From: Silicimonas sp963779765
GTDB lineage: Bacteria > Pseudomonadota > Alphaproteobacteria > Rhodobacterales > Rhodobacteraceae
Assembly: GCA_963779765.1 (NCBI GenBank)
Contig: CAVZZP010000001.1
Span: 744,001 to 808,000, forward strand
Reading direction: 5' to 3'
DNA: 64,000 nucleotides
Below are positions 17,575-25,455 of this stretch, piece by piece. A model generated the notes under the pieces. It searched no databases. It had not been told where the DNA came from and worked only from the letters and a program-made list of their open reading frames with translations. A program made the position numbers and the translations under genes. Each line of letters begins with the position of its first letter. The stretch's first letter is position 1.

Positions 17575-18276
17575 ATGACCGTCCACATCGGCGCCAAGTC
17601 CGGCGACATCGCCGAAACCGTCCTTCTGCCCGGCGATCCCTACCGCGCCAGATGGGCCGCCGAGACCTTCCTCGACGCGCCGCGACTTGTGAACGAGGTG
17701 CGGGGAATGCTGGCTTATACCGGGACGTGGAAGGGCAACCCCGTCACCATCCACGGCACCGGCATGGGGATGCCGTCGCTGTCGATCTACGTCAACGAAC
17801 TGATCCGCGACTACGGTGCCAAGACATTGATCCGCATAGGGTCTTGCGGAGGAATGCAGGACAGCGTCAAGGTTCGCGATATCGTCATCGCGATGACGGC
17901 CAGCACCTTGTCGACCCCCTCCCGAGGCATCTTCCGCGAGCTGAACTTCGCCCCCTGCGCCGACTGGACCCTCCTCCGCGCCGCCGTCGCGGCCGCCGAA
18001 GCCTCAGGCGTCGCAACCCACGTCGGCGGCATCTATTCATCGGACGTGTTTTATGACGAACGCCCCGACCTGACCGAGCAGATGACCCGCCACGGAATCC
18101 TCGGCGTCGAGATGGAAGCCGCCGAGCTCTACACCCTCGCCGCCCGCCATAACCGGCGCGCCCTCGCCATCCTGACGGTGTCCGATCATCTGTTGAGCGG
18201 AGAGGCGCTGCCATCGGAAGACCGCGAAAGAAGTTTCGGGGAAATGGTGCGCATCGCCCTTGAAGCGGCTTTTTGA
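17575..18276 (+). CDS. deoD: Purine-nucleoside phosphorylase, DeoD type
   Basis: A 233-residue phosphorylase that splits purine (deoxy)nucleosides with phosphate into base and (deoxy)ribose-1-phosphate. It shows GDPYRA near residues 20-25, HGTGMGMPSLSIYVNEL, IGSCGGMQ, the nucleoside-binding VEMEAAELYTLA, and the acid SDH near the C-terminus. Length equals hexameric DeoD. It is a plausible intracellular partner of the nucleoside-type ABC importer at 721-6117, although the two are not adjacent. An 11-bp tandem repeat precedes it. Confidence 0.95.
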   Translation: MTVHIGAKSGDIAETVLLPGDPYRARWAAETFLDAPRLVNEVRGMLAYTGTWKGNPVTIHGTGMGMPSLSIYVNELIRDYGAKTLIRIGSCGGMQDSVKVRDIVIAMTASTLSTPSRGIFRELNFAPCADWTLLRAAVAAAEASGVATHVGGIYSSDVFYDERPDLTEQMTRHGILGVEMEAAELYTLAARHNRRALAILTVSDHLLSGEALPSEDRERSFGEMVRIALEAAF

Positions 18277-18337
18277 CGAGCTAACGTTTCCTGTCAGCCC
18301 GCATGAGCGGTGCAATCGTTTCGACAGGAGACAGTGA

Positions 18338-18613
18338 ATGAAGATTTTCAAATCCGCCGCGGTTCTTTCCGCACTCGTGCTCGCCACAGCCTGCGCCCAG
18401 CAGGAAGAAGTGATGGTCGAGACCCCGCAACAGACCCCGATCTATGCCAAGGACGGCACGATCATCGGGATGGAGCCCATGGTTCGCCCCGGTGGCATGA
18501 TGTCCAGCAACAGCACCATGAGCATGGATGACTGCATGGGCGCCGTCGCCGGTGGTGACGATACCGCGTGCGAGGAGGTCAACAACGACCTTCCCGGCGG
18601 TGTGGACGGCTGA
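18338..18613 (+). CDS. Small lipoprotein of unknown function
   Basis: A 91-residue protein with a lipoprotein signal ending LATAC (Cys at about residue 19), then a Met- and Gln-rich mature part (MVRPGGMMSSNSTMSMDD) and two further Cys. Shine-Dalgarno GGAGA precedes ATG 18338. It lies 61 bases after deoD, so it may have its own promoter. The Met-rich stretch could bind metal, but that is speculation. Confidence 0.75.
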   Translation: MKIFKSAAVLSALVLATACAQQEEVMVETPQQTPIYAKDGTIIGMEPMVRPGGMMSSNSTMSMDDCMGAVAGGDDTACEEVNNDLPGGVDG

Positions 18614-18637
18614 CTGCCGTAGGGCTTCGCCGAAGGC

Positions 18638-19493
18638 TCAGCGGCCGTGCGAGCGATCGTAGCCGCTGATCTTGGGCGAGGCCCACCCTTCGGGGGGATC
18701 TCCCTCGAATATTTCGACCAGAAGCGGATGGCATGCAGCGATGTCGGACGAATGTTCGCCGCCGCAATCCCCTCCGGGACAAGCCGACAAAGCCCCAAGC
18801 AGGTCGATCTCCGCGAACATCGTCAGCCTGTCCCCCGGCCTGACCGGAGACGCCTTCATGAAATATTGGCCGGTGTCCCGCGTGAACCCCGTACACATGA
18901 AGACATTGAGCACGTCGTGAACGTGACGCTCCGCCTCGTCCAGAGCCATGTCCTGTTCGTCTGCCAGCGCCCTCATCAGGTTCGAATGGCAGCAGCGATG
19001 GTAGGTCGTGCCTGACAGAAGCTGCCCCGTGTAGGGGTCGCAGCGAGTGCCGATGACGTCGTGCACGCCGCCTCCGTCAGCGTCGATCCCGTACCAAGCC
19101 GAGCGTGTCTTCGATAAGCGTCGCCATCGGCCGCAGATAGGGCAGCACCGACCACAGGCGGTCCCCTGTCGTCACATGCGTGCCGTGAAGCGCGCGGGTC
19201 TTGCCCGAAAAGAACCGCTCGGACAGATCGCCGGCATTCCATAGGTTCAGATCCCCGACCTGCGGACCATCGACCGAAACGATGCGAAAGACGCCGCCCG
19301 CCGGAACGCGAAAGCAACGACCCTCGCGGGGCGGAACGACGATTTCACCCGTCTTCCTGTAGTCTGAAAAAGCCTTCAGTTTTGCCGCGACACCGGCATC
19401 GGGCAGTGTCTCGGGCGGGTAGACGACGACGGGTTTCGCCGCCCGGCGGCGATCGGCGTCATAGGGAGCGCTATTCATTCCGGTCCAGTTCAT
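18638..19493 (-). CDS. DUF1989 domain protein, urea-carboxylase-associated type (frameshifted)
   Basis: A DUF1989-family protein, often found near urea or amine metabolism, with unknown reaction. The first part has GEIVVPPREGRCFRVPAG, LNLWNAGDLSERFFSGKTRALHG and the second part HDVIGTRCDPYT, CCHSNLMRAL, NVFMCTGF. Conserved His, Asp and Cys suggest a metal site. The parts are in different frames: near 19095 the minus strand reads GGCTTGGTAC where GGCTGGTAC (Gly-Trp-Tyr) is expected, then GIDADGGG joins both. Restored length is about 284 residues. Start could be ATG 19493 or 19478; both overlap the upstream gene. Confidence 0.8.
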
Positions 19494-19710
19494 GCCTTCG
19501 ATGGAGGCGTCGCCACAACGGCCTGACGTCCATGGCGGCGATCGCAATGCCCAAAGGTATCATCCAGAAGCCGAGGATGGGAAGAAATCCCAGAAAGCCC
19601 GCCGCGATGACGACCAACCCGACGAGCCACCGCAGACCGACGGGAATATGACGCCTCACCCACAGCCGTGTCCTAGCGACCATGCGGACAAGCTTCTTCT
19701 TGACTGACAT
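19471..19710 (-). CDS. Small inner-membrane protein
   Basis: A 79-residue protein with a basic N-terminus (MSVKKKLVRMVARTRLWVRR), one or two hydrophobic helices (LRWLVGLVVIAAGFLGFLPI and LGFWMIPLGIAIAAM) and a basic C-terminus. This is the layout of the PGPGW-like small transmembrane proteins common in Rhodobacteraceae. It overlaps the start of the DUF1989 gene, implying co-translation. No function is assigned. Confidence 0.7.
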   Translation of the reverse strand: MSVKKKLVRMVARTRLWVRRHIPVGLRWLVGLVVIAAGFLGFLPILGFWMIPLGIAIAAMDVRPLWRRLHRRHELDRNE

Positions 19711-19774
19711 GATACTTCTCGTCTCCCTTCGGCCAGACAGAGATAGAGTGCGGCACCCCGACGCCCAAGGTCAC

Positions 19775-20251
19775 ATGGCCGACATAGCCCTCCGCTCAGG
19801 CGCCAACCCGCCACCCGACTGGACCGAGCTGCACGCCCTGCTGGTTGCAGCCTTCAAGGTGATGGAGGGGAAGATCGACCCGCCCTCATCGCTTGCGGCG
19901 ATGACGGCCGACAGCCTTCGCGTAAAGGCCGGAGAGGAATTCGTCGTACTGGCGGAGAGGGACAAACGGCTGGTCGGCTGCGGTTTCGGGATCGCCAGGG
20001 ACGAAGCCTTCTACCTCTCGAAGATCGCCGTTGCTCCGTCGATGCAGGGTCAGGGTGTCCTGCGCCGAATGCTGCCCCTGTTCGAAAACGAAGCCCGGCG
20101 GCTTGGATGTGGCGCACTGACCCTGCAAAGCCGTGTAGAGATGACCGAAACTCATGCCGCCTTCGAGGCTTTGGGCTTTCGAAAGGTCTCTGGATCGTCG
20201 CACCCGGGCTTTGACAGGACGACAAGCTGGCACTTCCGCAAGGCGGTGTGA
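19775..20251 (+). CDS. GNAT-family N-acetyltransferase
   Basis: A 158-residue GNAT protein. FYLSKIAVAPSMQGQGVLRRML contains the acetyl-CoA binding loop (Q-x-x-G-x pattern) and ETHAAFEALGFRKVSGSSHPG the C-terminal signature. ATG 19775 with AAGG upstream gives a compact domain; longer readings overlap the divergent membrane-protein gene. The substrate is unknown. Confidence 0.82.
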   Translation: MADIALRSGANPPPDWTELHALLVAAFKVMEGKIDPPSSLAAMTADSLRVKAGEEFVVLAERDKRLVGCGFGIARDEAFYLSKIAVAPSMQGQGVLRRMLPLFENEARRLGCGALTLQSRVEMTETHAAFEALGFRKVSGSSHPGFDRTTSWHFRKAV

Positions 20252-20279
20252 CGGCCCCGCGAGGGGCCGCCACGAGGTG

Positions 20280-21686
20280 TCACGCAGGGACGGGGTCTGC
20301 CTTGGGTCGTCGCCACGGAAGGGACCGGGGAAGGCCGGAGCCGCGCCATTCTTCGTTCCGCGTCAGCCACATGGTCAGGGCAAGCGCCACGAAGGCCAGG
20401 GTCGACCCTGCCAGCATGGCCTGATCCTCGCTCTGCAGGATAAGGTACAGAACTCCGTAGACCGCGACGAGGACGCCGCCCAGCAACCCGGTCTTGCGCC
20501 CGAGCTTCAGCGCCGTGGCCCCGAAGACGGCAAGAAGTCCGATCGTCGCCCCTGCGGCAAGAAGGTAGGCCGCCCCGAAGCCGATGTGTTCGGCGTAGGA
20601 CACCATCAGCAGGATGAAGACCGACTGCGCAAGCCCGACCATCAGGTACTGGACGGGATGTGCCGGCCTTGGCGCCGCGCGGTCGAGGAGGAGGATCGTC
20701 AGGAAGGTCAGCGAGATGAACAAAATGCCATAACGCGACGCCCTCCAGGCTTTCTGGTAGAAGTCGTTCGGCGTCAGAAAGCGCGCACCCATTGTGGCAC
20801 CCGCACGCGCCTCGGCATCGGGATAGCGACGTCCGGCCTGCGGCAGCGACCGCGCGAGGTGAGGAACGGTCCAGCTTGCACTGAACCCCTCCGCCGTCAC
20901 CTCCCTTTCATCGGGAAGGAAATCGCCGAAGAAACTGGGATCGGGCCAGTCGCTTGTCATCCGAAAGCGCGTCGTGCGTCCGGTGGCTGCGACGGCGAAT
21001 GTGCCGGCGCCGTTGACCCCGAGATCGAGGGTGTATCCTGACCTGTCACGCGGGTCGCCCGTCAGCGCCACGATTCCGGTGCGTTCGGCATCGCCCCGTG
21101 CAACGGGTTCCAGGTCGAGAGCCGCTCCTCCCGCGGCAAGCGTCGCCTCGCCCCTCAGGCCCCGGTTCGCATTCAGGAAGATCGTCAGCGTCGCATCGTC
21201 CCAATGCACCTCTTCCGTTTCTGTCGCCTCGGCCTCGGCCTGCGCGGTGTCGAAGTCGAACGTCATCCCCAGGTCGGCGGTATAGACGGGCACCTCGAAA
21301 AGGCCGCGGCTTCGAAGCGAGCTTCGGCTGGTCACGTCGATGTCGAGATCGTCCGGGTACAGGTAGATGGGAGGCCGCGTCTCGGTGACGGTTTCCTCGA
21401 AGTGCTCGTAGATGGCATTGCCCTTGTCGTCGCGGAGCGTCAGGCCGGTGACGGAATCCACCGCCTCGCGCCGGCGGTCGTAGGTCACCTCCTCCGTCAC
21501 GGGGATGGTGAGAAGCGGGCCGGAAAACAACTGCTCGCCGCCCCATTCGCGGCTCAGGTCCGCGATCGTGCCGTCGGAATAGCGCGACCGCTCCTGCACG
21601 ATGTCGCTGACAAGGCCCAGGGGAATGAACATCAGAAGGGCGAGAGCGCCCACCATGATGAAGCGCAGGCCTGCGGAATGTGTCAC
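20280..21686 (-). CDS. creD: Inner-membrane protein CreD
   Basis: A 468-residue CreD-family protein. One N-terminal membrane helix (LRFIMVGALALLMFIPLG) is followed by a large periplasmic domain with GGEQLFSGPLLTIPV and FGDFLPDEREVTAEGFSASW, then about five C-terminal helices starting YGILFISLTFLTILLLD. In enterobacteria creD belongs to the CreBC stress regulon; no two-component genes are next to it here. GTG 21686 is chosen because AAAGGAC precedes it and family members start with a short segment before the first helix. Confidence 0.88.
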   Translation of the reverse strand: MTHSAGLRFIMVGALALLMFIPLGLVSDIVQERSRYSDGTIADLSREWGGEQLFSGPLLTIPVTEEVTYDRRREAVDSVTGLTLRDDKGNAIYEHFEETVTETRPPIYLYPDDLDIDVTSRSSLRSRGLFEVPVYTADLGMTFDFDTAQAEAEATETEEVHWDDATLTIFLNANRGLRGEATLAAGGAALDLEPVARGDAERTGIVALTGDPRDRSGYTLDLGVNGAGTFAVAATGRTTRFRMTSDWPDPSFFGDFLPDEREVTAEGFSASWTVPHLARSLPQAGRRYPDAEARAGATMGARFLTPNDFYQKAWRASRYGILFISLTFLTILLLDRAAPRPAHPVQYLMVGLAQSVFILLMVSYAEHIGFGAAYLLAAGATIGLLAVFGATALKLGRKTGLLGGVLVAVYGVLYLILQSEDQAMLAGSTLAFVALALTMWLTRNEEWRGSGLPRSLPWRRPKADPVPA

Positions 21687-21785
21687 GTCACTGTCCTTTC
21701 GTATCGTTTCTTCCGCCACGTCTGACGGCGGCTCCGCGCAATCGCCGTTGCGAAAGCGTGGACGAAGGGATCAGCGGTCGTGCAT

Positions 21786-21986
21786 TTATGAGGAGGAGTT
21801 GCGCAGGCAGACCGTCGGCGCGCCGCCGTCTTCCGGGCGGGTGCGCGCGCCGCATGACGCGCAGACCCAGTTACCCGCCGCTCGATCCTGCCGCCAGCGG
21901 CAGAGCCGGGTCAGAGACGTAGTGCGCCGCATCCACCACAGGTAGGCAAAGGTTCCGACGAGAAGGGCGAGGGCGAGAAAGACCAT
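21786..21986 (-). CDS. Small membrane protein with a Cys-rich zinc-ribbon-like tail
   Basis: A 66-residue protein with one N-terminal helix (MVFLALALLVGTFAYLWWM) and a short cytoplasmic tail NWVCASCGARTRPEDGG-PTVCL. The Cys-x2-Cys pair plus a later Cys, and an upstream Cys in TRLCRW, could hold zinc. Similar small proteins occur in Rhodobacteraceae. Function unknown. Confidence 0.6.
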   Translation of the reverse strand: MVFLALALLVGTFAYLWWMRRTTSLTRLCRWRQDRAAGNWVCASCGARTRPEDGGAPTVCLRNSSS

Positions 21987-22028
21987 CGTCCAGATATGTG
22001 CCGCGCCCGTTGCGGGCGCAACCGGACC

Positions 22029-23178
22029 TCAGCGTTCGAAGGCCTCGACGCACAGCACGGTCGGCAAATGGCGCGCGGCCTCGATCCAGCTTTCGCCCTC
22101 GTCCGCCGAAGCGAAGACCGAGCCCGAGTTGGTGCCGAAATACACGCCGGCCGGGCTTTGGCGGTCGCCGGCCATCGCCTGCCGCAGGACGGTGAAATAG
22201 CAGTTCTGCTGAGGCAGCCCGTCGCGCTTGGCGGTCCAGGTGTCCCCGCCGTCGCGCGATGCCCAGACCGCCGCGCTGGCATCAGGAGGAAAGCGTCCCT
22301 CGGTGTCGCCGTTCAGGGGAATCGTCCAGATCGTGTCGCGGTCGGTCGGGTGGACGCGGATCGGGAAGCCGAAAGTCGACGGCAGTCCCTCGGTGATGTC
22401 GTCCCAGCTTCGTCCCCCATCCCGGCTTCGGAACACGCCGTGGTGGTTCTGCTGGTAAAGCGTGTCCGCATCTCCCGGTGCCCGCATCATGTTGTGGACG
22501 CAGTGCCCGGTCTCGCCGTCCTGCCCCGCCGCCGGGTGATCGTGGTGGGCGTGAGCCTCCTCGTTCGACATGCGGTTGCGCCGTTCCCATGATCCGCCGC
22601 CATCCTCGGAGGCAAAGACACCAGCGGCCGACACGGCAAGCCACAGCTTCTTCGGCACGCCCGGATCGGTGACGATGGTGTGCAGCGTCAGCCCGGCCGC
22701 GCCGGGGTTCCAGCTTTCGCGACCCTCGAAGTCGGCAAAGGCGTCGTTGCGCGTCCAGGACTTTCCCCCGTCCGAGGATTCGAACAGTTGCGCCGGCTTC
22801 GCCCCGGTCCACACCTTCCCGTGGGCCGCGTGGAGCGACCACAGGGCGTCGACCGTGCCGTCCTCGAACAGGGGCTCGCGCTTCTCCCACCCGAACATGC
22901 GCGCCATGTCGGGGTCGTTCGCGAACCATTTGTCCATCTGACCGTCGGTGAACTTCGCCAGCTCCCAGGTCTCGCCGCCGTCCTCGGACCGCCAGACGCC
23001 CGCGCCGAACCATTCGTTGCCGCCCGCCGCCCAGAGCAGTCCCGGTCTCGGGATCGCCCACGGCGTGATTGATGGGCCAGAGGCCGCAGTGCGGCCCGGA
23101 CACCGTCCAGGTCTGGCGATCGTCGGACGACAAGAGGAACGCACCTTTCGTCGTTCCTACAAGCAGGGTCACGGTCAT
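22029..23178 (-). CDS. Asp-box (BNR) beta-propeller protein, exo-alpha-sialidase-like (frameshifted)
   Basis: A 382-residue beta-propeller with six Asp-box motifs: SEDGGETW, SSDGGKSW, SEDGGGSW, SRDGGRSW, SRDGGDTW and SADEGESW. It is called sialidase-like from these boxes, but I see no catalytic Arg triad or signal peptide, so it is probably a cytoplasmic propeller of unknown role. The opening LLVGTTKGAFLLSSDD is in another frame: near 23041-23043 three C are read where two are expected, and removing one joins GDPETG to LLWAAGGNEWFG. ATG 23178 overlaps an in-frame ATG of the divergent gene, which argues that the latter starts further downstream. Confidence 0.8.
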
Positions 23179-23213
23179 GGCGTCTCTCTCTGATCGACTG
23201 ACGGGCGAGTCGG

Positions 23214-23227
23214 TTGATCCAGATCAT
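23214..23227. promoter_or_regulatory. FNR-type binding site
   Basis: TTGATCCAGATCAT matches the FNR/FnrL consensus TTGAT-N4-ATCAA at nine of ten fixed positions. It sits between the divergent Asp-box and YeeE-type genes and could give oxygen-responsive control of one or both. It is inside the reading frame only if YeeE starts at ATG 23177. Confidence 0.55.
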
Positions 23228-23263
23228 GATCCGGAGGCCCTGGCTTGGCTAGAAGCCTCTTTC

Positions 23264-24343
23264 ATGGAGATATTCGCACTCGAGAATGCGTTGGAGGCCT
23301 ACGGCGAGGGCACCGTCCTTGCGGCGGCTGGCCTCACCGTGGGCCTCGTCTTCGGGGCGGCGGCGCAACGATCCCGCTTCTGCCTTCGCGCAGCGACCGT
23401 CGAGGTATTTTCGAGGCGGCCGGGAGAGAGGATGGCTGTCTGGCTTCTGGTCTTCTTCTCGGCGCTAGCAGCGACGCAGGGCGCGATCCTCGCAGGGTGG
23501 CTCGACGTATCGGGCGCAAGGCAGATCGCGGCCGAGGGCAGCATGAGCGGCGCCATCGCGGGCGGACTGATGTTCGGCGCCGGGATGATCCTCGCCCGCG
23601 GATGCGCAAGTCGCCTGCTGGTGCTGTCGGGAACGGGAAACATGCGCGCCCTCGTCACCGGCCTGGTGGTGACACTGGTGGCGCAGGCGTCCTATCGCGG
23701 CGTCCTTGCTCCGCTTCGCGAAGACATCTCACGGATATGGACGGTCGCCGGCGGCGCGGATCGCGATCTCGCGTCCCTCGCCGGCGTCGGTCACGGCAGT
23801 GTCGTCCTCTTCGCGGTCGCGGGCCTTGTCGCCGCGGCAGTGCTGGCGTTTGCCTCGCGCACCGGTGTGGGGACTGCCATCGCCGCCATCCTCACCGGAT
23901 TGTCCGTGGCCCTCGGCTGGCTTGCGACCTGGGCCGTGGCGTCGACCTCCTTCGAGGTCGTCCCGATCTCGTCCGTCACCTTCACCGGACCGTCGACCGA
24001 CACACTGATGGCGCTCGTCGCACAGCCGGACCTACCCCTGTCGTTCGGCATCGGACTCGTCCCCGGCGTCTTTCTCGGATCGATGGCGATGGCGGTCCTT
24101 CGGCACGAGTGGCGCATCGAACGCTTCGGCCCGGACACCCCGATGGAGAGCTACCTCATGGGCGCCGTGCTCATGGGCTTCGGCGCAATGCTGGCAGGAG
24201 GTTGCGCCGTCGGCGCGGGGGTGTCCGGAGGGGCGATCCTGTCGTTGACCGCCTGGGTCGCCGCCGTCTCGATGTGGGCCGGATCCTTCGTCATGCAGGC
24301 AATCCTCAGGGCGGCGGACGCCCGCAGGACCGCCGCCGCCTGA
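23264..24343 (+). CDS. YeeE/YedE-family (TsuA-like) sulfur-compound transporter
   Basis: A membrane protein of about 359 residues with a duplicated sulf_transp fold and roughly nine or ten helices. Family Cys motifs are present as RSRFCLRAA, ARGCASRLLVLSGTGN and AGGCAVGAGVSGGAI, which in TsuA pass thiosulfate across the membrane. I place the start at ATG 23264, because an in-frame ATG 23177 overlaps the start codon of the divergent gene and would leave no room for promoters; the longer form adds 29 residues. An FNR-like box lies just upstream. It converges on sdhB with four bases between stops. Confidence 0.83.
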   Translation: MEIFALENALEAYGEGTVLAAAGLTVGLVFGAAAQRSRFCLRAATVEVFSRRPGERMAVWLLVFFSALAATQGAILAGWLDVSGARQIAAEGSMSGAIAGGLMFGAGMILARGCASRLLVLSGTGNMRALVTGLVVTLVAQASYRGVLAPLREDISRIWTVAGGADRDLASLAGVGHGSVVLFAVAGLVAAAVLAFASRTGVGTAIAAILTGLSVALGWLATWAVASTSFEVVPISSVTFTGPSTDTLMALVAQPDLPLSFGIGLVPGVFLGSMAMAVLRHEWRIERFGPDTPMESYLMGAVLMGFGAMLAGGCAVGAGVSGGAILSLTAWVAAVSMWAGSFVMQAILRAADARRTAAA

Positions 24344-24347
24344 CGCA

Positions 24348-25127
24348 TCAGACGATCCGCTCGACCATCATCTTCTTGATTTCCTGGATCGCCTTGGCCG
24401 GGTTCAGCCCCTTGGGACAGGTCTTGGCGCAGTTCATGATCGTGTGGCAGCGGTACAGCTTGAACGGATCCTCAAGGTCGTCCAGCCGCTCGCCCGTCGC
24501 CTCGTCGCGGCTGTCGATGATCCAGCGATACGCGTGGAGAAGCGCGGCCGGGCCCAGGTAGCGGTCGCCGTTCCACCAATAGGAGGGACAGGACGTGGAG
24601 CAGCAGGCGCACATTACGCATTCATAGAGACCGTCCAGCTTCCTGCGGTCGTCGATAGACTGCTTCCATTCTTTCTTGGGACTGTTCGTCTTGGTCTCGA
24701 GCCACGGCATGATCGAGGCGTGCTGTGCATAGAACAGCGTCAGGTCCGGGATCAGGTCCTTGATGACCGGCATGTGCGGCAACGGATAGATGCGGATATC
24801 GCCCTTGATCTCGTCGTGGCCATAGATGCAGGCCAGCGTGTTTATGCCGTCGATGTTCATCGCGCAGGACCCGCAGATCCCCTCGCGGCACGACCGGCGG
24901 AAGGTCAGCGTCGGGTCGATCTCGGTCTTGATCTTGATGAGGACGTCCAGAACCATCGGACCGCAGGTGTCCATGTCGACGAAATAGGTGTCGACGCGCG
25001 GGTTCTCTCCGTCGTCGGGATTCCAGCGATAGACCATCACCTTGCGGACGTCCTTCGCCCCTTCCGGCCTGGGCCATGTCTTGCCGACACGGATCGTCGA
25101 ATTCTTGGGAAGGGTCAGTTGAACCAT
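24348..25127 (-). CDS. sdhB: Succinate dehydrogenase iron-sulfur subunit
   Basis: A 259-residue SdhB that carries electrons from FAD to ubiquinone. The [2Fe-2S] ligands are in CREGICGSCAMNIDG and a later Cys (NTLAC), and the [4Fe-4S]/[3Fe-4S] ligands in CACCSTSCPSYWW and CHTIMNCAKTCPKGLNP. All expected Cys are present. It is the last gene of the sdh cluster, separated from sdhA by four other genes, which is unusual compared with the tight sdhCDAB of many bacteria. GAGAGTGCC precedes ATG 25127. Confidence 0.97.
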   Translation of the reverse strand: MVQLTLPKNSTIRVGKTWPRPEGAKDVRKVMVYRWNPDDGENPRVDTYFVDMDTCGPMVLDVLIKIKTEIDPTLTFRRSCREGICGSCAMNIDGINTLACIYGHDEIKGDIRIYPLPHMPVIKDLIPDLTLFYAQHASIMPWLETKTNSPKKEWKQSIDDRRKLDGLYECVMCACCSTSCPSYWWNGDRYLGPAALLHAYRWIIDSRDEATGERLDDLEDPFKLYRCHTIMNCAKTCPKGLNPAKAIQEIKKMMVERIV

Positions 25128-25137
25128 GGCACTCTCC

Positions 25138-25455
25138 TTAACGCAGTCCGCCCAGAAGGACGGGAAGCCCCTCGGTCGCGAGGCACTGGATGGTCCCCTG
25201 ACGCGAGAGGATGATCGAGACGATCTCGACCGTGTTTGCCGTCGGCCCGGTCACCGCGTCCGCCGCCAGTGAAAGAAGCTCGCGTGAACTGGCATTGTCG
25301 ATGATGCAGTCCGTCGCGGGCTCAAGCGGAATACCGGGGAAGCGCTGCTCCAGGACAGGCCGCACGGCCGTCCGCGCGGCGTCGCGGGTGATCTCGTCCT
25401 GCTGCTGCGGTGTGCAGGCGGCGAGGATGACGACGGCCAGAATATGAAGCTTCAT
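25138..25455 (-). CDS. Small lipoprotein, paralogue of the one after sdhA
   Basis: A 105-residue lipoprotein with lipobox VILAAC (Cys 14). The mature part ATDCIIDNASSRELLSLAAD and a later ILSRQGTIQCLA align with ATCVRDHAKFDELLTLSTD and MLTREEVQSCIA of the lipoprotein at 27426-27728, with two Cys kept in each. It starts within the stop of the glycosyltransferase fusion (ATGA) and ends ten bases before sdhB. A role in the cell envelope or in assembly of the membrane complex is only a guess. Confidence 0.8.
   Translation of the reverse strand: MKLHILAVVILAACTPQQQDEITRDAARTAVRPVLEQRFPGIPLEPATDCIIDNASSRELLSLAADAVTGPTANTVEIVSIILSRQGTIQCLATEGLPVLLGGLR

Noticed and set aside
17364..17609. Extended N-terminus of the alpha/beta hydrolase
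   Set aside because: The extension is encoded by the intergenic tandem repeat and overlaps the deoD start; the conserved fold begins after ATG 17363.
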